Shown piece after piece: positions 7,256-9,502 of a stretch of DNA of 9,502 bases. The notes beneath the pieces were generated by a model that did not search any database, was not told where the DNA came from, and was given only the letters and a program-made list of their open reading frames with translations. Within the stretch, counting starts at the first letter, position 1, and the number at the start of each line of letters is the position of its first letter. The stretch comes from Deltaproteobacteria bacterium. GTDB taxonomy: Bacteria; Desulfobacterota; Dissulfuribacteria; Dissulfuribacterales; UBA3076. Location: contig JAUWHV010000171.1 in assembly GCA_030605675.1 (NCBI GenBank), forward strand, positions 1 through 9,502. Direction: 5' to 3'. The translations under genes were made by a program, and so were the position numbers.

Positions 7256-7744
7256 ATGTTTAAAGAATCTTTAGGGGAATACCTCAAGCGGGAACGGGAA
7301 CTACGCCAGATTTCCCTGGAGGAAGTTGCAGAAGGCACCAAGATTGCGATCTACAGGTTAAGGGCTATGGAGGCCGGCCGCTGGAACGAGCTGCCTGCCG
7401 AGGTCTTTGTGAAAGGCTTCATAAAGAGCTATGCTGAATTCATAGGTCTTGTTCCGGAAGACGTCATCCTTCGTTACCAGGAAATCCGTGCTGCTGATGA
7501 AAGTCCTGACGAGCCAACTGAGCCGGCATATAAGCCGTTATTTAATTATGTAAATAAAGTCTCTCTGTTTAATCGAGACTTAATCAGTGCCGCAGCAGCG
7601 CTTTTTCTTATTCTTTTATTGCTTATACTGGCAATTTGGTTCTTCTGGCCCTCAGATGAAAAACACGAAACAGATCAAAACCTCACGCCTCCCGCGATCA
7701 CTTCATCGAAAGAAAGACCTGCTATAGACAATGTTGAATGTTGA
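7256..7744 (+). CDS. RodZ-like helix-turn-helix membrane protein, short form
   Basis: RodZ anchors the MreB cytoskeleton to the membrane and helps set rod shape. This 162-residue protein has the RodZ-type cytoplasmic helix-turn-helix domain (about 4-72, containing SLGEYLKRERELRQISLEEV, the YRLRAMEAGRWNELPAEVFVK-type helix and FIKSYAEFIGL). A polar linker and one transmembrane segment (about 111-131) follow, with a periplasmic tail of only about 30 residues. The DUF4115 domain found at the C-terminus of many RodZ proteins is missing. The last four codons (NVEC) and the stop lie in a heptad repeat, so the tail was probably cut short or rebuilt by that repeat. The ribosome site is weak (A-rich, GAAAAAGAAAAT). 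Fold and topology are clear; a RodZ function in cell shape is inferred, and it could instead be another HTH-25 family membrane protein. Confidence 0.82.
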   Translation: MFKESLGEYLKRERELRQISLEEVAEGTKIAIYRLRAMEAGRWNELPAEVFVKGFIKSYAEFIGLVPEDVILRYQEIRAADESPDEPTEPAYKPLFNYVNKVSLFNRDLISAAAALFLILLLLILAIWFFWPSDEKHETDQNLTPPAITSSKERPAIDNVEC

Positions 7745-7816
7745 ATGCTGAATGGTGAATTGTGGGAAAAAATTTAAAAGACATATACCTTAATTCAACA
7801 TTCAGCATTCAACATT
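7730..7816. repeat. Heptad inverted-repeat hairpin F across the rodZ-like stop
   Basis: Five 7-base units of form AATGNTG (last unit AATTGTG) at 7730-7764 are followed by complementary units at 7796-7816. Positions 7737-7761 and 7792-7816 pair at 24 of 25 positions around a 30-base A/T-rich loop. The array supplies the last codons and the TGA stop (7742-7744) of the rodZ-like gene. A six-T run occurs at 7838-7843, too far from the stem for a typical terminator. Confidence 0.88.
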
Positions 7817-7866
7817 TATTGTGCGCCGCAGATTGGGTTTTTTCAGCGAAATCATAACGGAATAAT

Positions 7867-8676
7867 ATGCCCGATATCTTCAAGAGTCCTGCATTTGTAA
7901 TTTCAGGCCAGGACATGGGAGAATCCGACCGGCTTATAACCTTTTACACAATGGCCAGAGGAAAAGTGCGGGGCATTGCCAAGGGGGCAAAAAGGAGCCG
8001 ACGCCGCTTTGTAAATGCACTTGAGCCTTTCACCATGCTCAACCTGTCTCTAGCCCTGCCACGCACCACAGGTTTGAACAGGATCGACTCTACTGAAATC
8101 CTGGATAATTTTCCACAGCTAAGACATAAAGTCGAATGCTATATCATGGCCAGCTTATGCTGCGAACTGGTCAATCTCTGGACTAAGGAAGATGATCCCC
8201 AAGAAAATCTCTTCAAACTCCTTAGATGGTACCTTAACTCCATCAATGAGGGCTTTCACCCGAGAAAGACCACCCTCTTTTTCAAGACCATGCTTCTGGC
8301 CCTGGCAGGTTATGCCCCTGATTTTGATCAATGCCTCCTCTGCAAAAAGCCGCCGACGGGCAATCATGCTGTCTTCAAACTTCATGCGGGAGGATTTATA
8401 TGCAGCGGATGCCGGAAGGCAGGTGGAAAAACCCATAAAATAAGCCTGGGAACACTAAAGTCCTTAAGGTATATTCAGAAAGGATCTCTTGACAACCTCC
8501 ATAGACTGACTATGACAGATGCGGTACTTGAAGAGGCTTGGTCCCTCATGAAAAGCCTTCATTGCCACCATTTGGAGCAGGTACCCGCTTCTTATGTAGC
8601 CGTTAACGGCTTGAAACTTGAAATTGGAAATTCGGGGGGAAATGAAAAGGCCGAATTTCCAATTTCCATTTTCTAA
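7867..8676 (+). CDS. recO: DNA repair protein RecO
   Basis: RecO works with RecR (and RecF) to load RecA onto gapped single-stranded DNA coated with SSB. The 269-residue protein has the N-terminal OB fold (about 1-78: FVISGQDMGESDRLITFYT, then RGKVRGIAKGAKRSRRRF, the typical basic strand) and a helical C-terminal part. A four-cysteine zinc site (C156, C159, C179, C182; CLLC and CSGC) is present, as in the zinc-bearing subset of the family. The start is the ATG at 7867, with a weak CGGA ribosome site about nine bases upstream. Residues from about 248 to 269 are encoded by a heptad-repeat hairpin, so the native end of the family (often a basic xSxxFL tail) is replaced by a repeat-derived tail. 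The core looks intact and function is likely kept. It lies between a rodZ-like gene and a DUF1343 gene. Confidence 0.93.
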   Translation: MPDIFKSPAFVISGQDMGESDRLITFYTMARGKVRGIAKGAKRSRRRFVNALEPFTMLNLSLALPRTTGLNRIDSTEILDNFPQLRHKVECYIMASLCCELVNLWTKEDDPQENLFKLLRWYLNSINEGFHPRKTTLFFKTMLLALAGYAPDFDQCLLCKKPPTGNHAVFKLHAGGFICSGCRKAGGKTHKISLGTLKSLRYIQKGSLDNLHRLTMTDAVLEEAWSLMKSLHCHHLEQVPASYVAVNGLKLEIGNSGGNEKAEFPISIF

Positions 8677-8682
8677 TTTCAA
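8610..8682. repeat. Heptad inverted-repeat hairpin G forming the recO 3' end
   Basis: The left arm has 7-base units of form YTKGAAA (8610-8630) running into TTCGG, and the right arm (8651-8682) has complementary units of form NAATTTC. Positions 8611-8635 and 8651-8675 match at 22 of 25 positions around a 15-base loop. The element includes the recO stop (8674-8676). It is the second copy of the family seen after mfd: both left arms contain TTGAAACTTGAAATTGGAAA, and both right arms contain TTTCTAATTTCAAC. Confidence 0.85.
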
Positions 8683-8729
8683 CGCTCCATGAACGTCTAT
8701 AAAGGATTAAAGGATTGGCTTGTCTTTGA

Positions 8730-9502
8730 ATGAATGTACGTACAGGTCTTGAGACCTTTCTGGAAAATACGCCGTCATGGGTCAGGGGGAGAAGGCTGGG
8801 GCTCCTTTGCAACCAGGCCTCGGTTGACCCACGCTTAAGACACTCCAAGGACCTGATATTTTCCATGTTGCCAGGCCATCTGAAGTGCCTTTTTAGCCCT
8901 CAGCACGGCCTTTATGCTGAAAAGCAGGACAATATGAAGGAGTCTCCTGATGCATTTGACCCGGCCCTTAATATCCCGGTCTTCAGTCTCTACGGAAAAG
9001 ACAGAGAGCCTTCTTTCGGGCAATTGTCAGAGATAGACCTTCTTGTCGTGGATCTTCAGGACATAGGCTGCCGCGTATACACATTCATCTGGACTCTCTA
9101 CCTGGCCATGAAGGCCTGCGCCAAAGCAGGTGTGGGTATAATTGTGCTGGATCGCCCCAATCCTCTGGGAGGTAGATTGATAGAAGGCAATCTTCCGGCT
9201 CGGGACTGTCAATCCTTTGTGGGGCTCGCCCCCCTTCCAATGCGTCATGGCATGACTATTGGAGAGATAGCCAAGTTTTTCATGGAAGAGCAAGGTCTGG
9301 ATCTTGAATTACATGTTGTGAAGATGCAGGGCTGGAGGCGAGAAATGGACTTTGCTGCAACAGGTCTCCCATGGATATGGCCTTCTCCAAATATGCCTAC
9401 CCTTGATACAGCCAGGGTATATCCGGGGCAGGTCATCTGGGAAGGCACAAATGTCTCAGAGGGAAGGGGTACTACCAGGCCATTTGAGATATTCGGTGCT
9501 CC
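8730..9502 (+). CDS. DUF1343 family protein, NamZ-type exo-beta-N-acetylmuramidase, N-terminal part
   Basis: The visible 257 residues match the DUF1343 family, whose characterised member NamZ removes terminal N-acetylmuramic acid from peptidoglycan fragments. Landmarks are RRLGLLCNQASVD (21-33), LFSPQHGLYAEKQDNM (54-69), LLVVDLQDIGCRVYTFIWTL (104-123), VLDRPNPLGG (139-148), MRHGMTIGEIAKFF (171-184), GLPWIWPSPNMPTLDTA (212-228) and EGTNVSEGRGTTRPFE (238-253). The ATG at 8730 directly follows an in-frame TGA, so it is the earliest possible start. A weak AAAGGA lies about 15 bases upstream. No signal peptide is visible, unlike the exported members, so cytoplasmic action in cell-wall recycling is plausible. 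The second motif reads PQHG with a QDNM stretch, whereas many members have PEHG; this may mark a subfamily. The gene continues beyond the right edge. Substrate and location are inferred. Confidence 0.9.
   Translation, partial: MNVRTGLETFLENTPSWVRGRRLGLLCNQASVDPRLRHSKDLIFSMLPGHLKCLFSPQHGLYAEKQDNMKESPDAFDPALNIPVFSLYGKDREPSFGQLSEIDLLVVDLQDIGCRVYTFIWTLYLAMKACAKAGVGIIVLDRPNPLGGRLIEGNLPARDCQSFVGLAPLPMRHGMTIGEIAKFFMEEQGLDLELHVVKMQGWRREMDFAATGLPWIWPSPNMPTLDTARVYPGQVIWEGTNVSEGRGTTRPFEIFGA

Overview
The window looks like chromosomal core sequence of a Gram-negative bacterium, most likely a member of the Desulfobacterota (former Deltaproteobacteria), possibly uncultured. This rests on the style of the proteins and on the order mfd - surA-like - rodZ-like - recO. 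It is an inference, because no marker RNA is present. Base composition is moderate and every gene is of housekeeping type. There are no tRNA or rRNA genes, no intact mobile element and no CRISPR array.

Layout: on the minus strand, at the left, lie the 5' part of a pyruvate kinase gene (cut by the window edge) and a complete phosphoglucomutase gene, in the order pgm then pyk. A divergent gap of about 490 bp follows. It holds a GC-rich hairpin and a 47-codon remnant of a REP-associated (RAYT, TnpA-REP) transposase. On the plus strand then come mfd (transcription-repair coupling factor), a SurA-like periplasmic chaperone/prolyl isomerase, a short RodZ-like membrane protein with a helix-turn-helix, recO (recombination mediator), and the 5' part of a DUF1343/NamZ-type muramidase gene that runs off the right edge. 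The themes are central carbon metabolism (pgm, pyk), DNA repair (mfd, recO) and the cell envelope (surA-like, rodZ-like, DUF1343). The plus-strand genes lie 30-173 bp apart and may be co-transcribed. I see no canonical intrinsic terminator between them.

The unusual part is between the genes and at their ends. Seven short tracts are built from degenerate tandem units, six with a strict 7-base period and one, inside mfd, with an 8-base period. The unit sequence differs from tract to tract. Three of the heptad tracts are paired with an inverted copy and form long near-perfect hairpins, located just after mfd, across the rodZ-like stop codon and across the recO stop codon. The hairpins after mfd and at the end of recO belong to one sequence family and share an exact 20-base word. 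One heptad tract overlaps the pgm stop codon. In recO the repeat encodes roughly the last 22 residues, in the rodZ-like gene it supplies the last four codons and the stop, and in mfd the octamer tract encodes an in-frame low-complexity insert. This looks like a repeat-generating process that favours gene 3' ends. It is the best candidate here for something poorly described.
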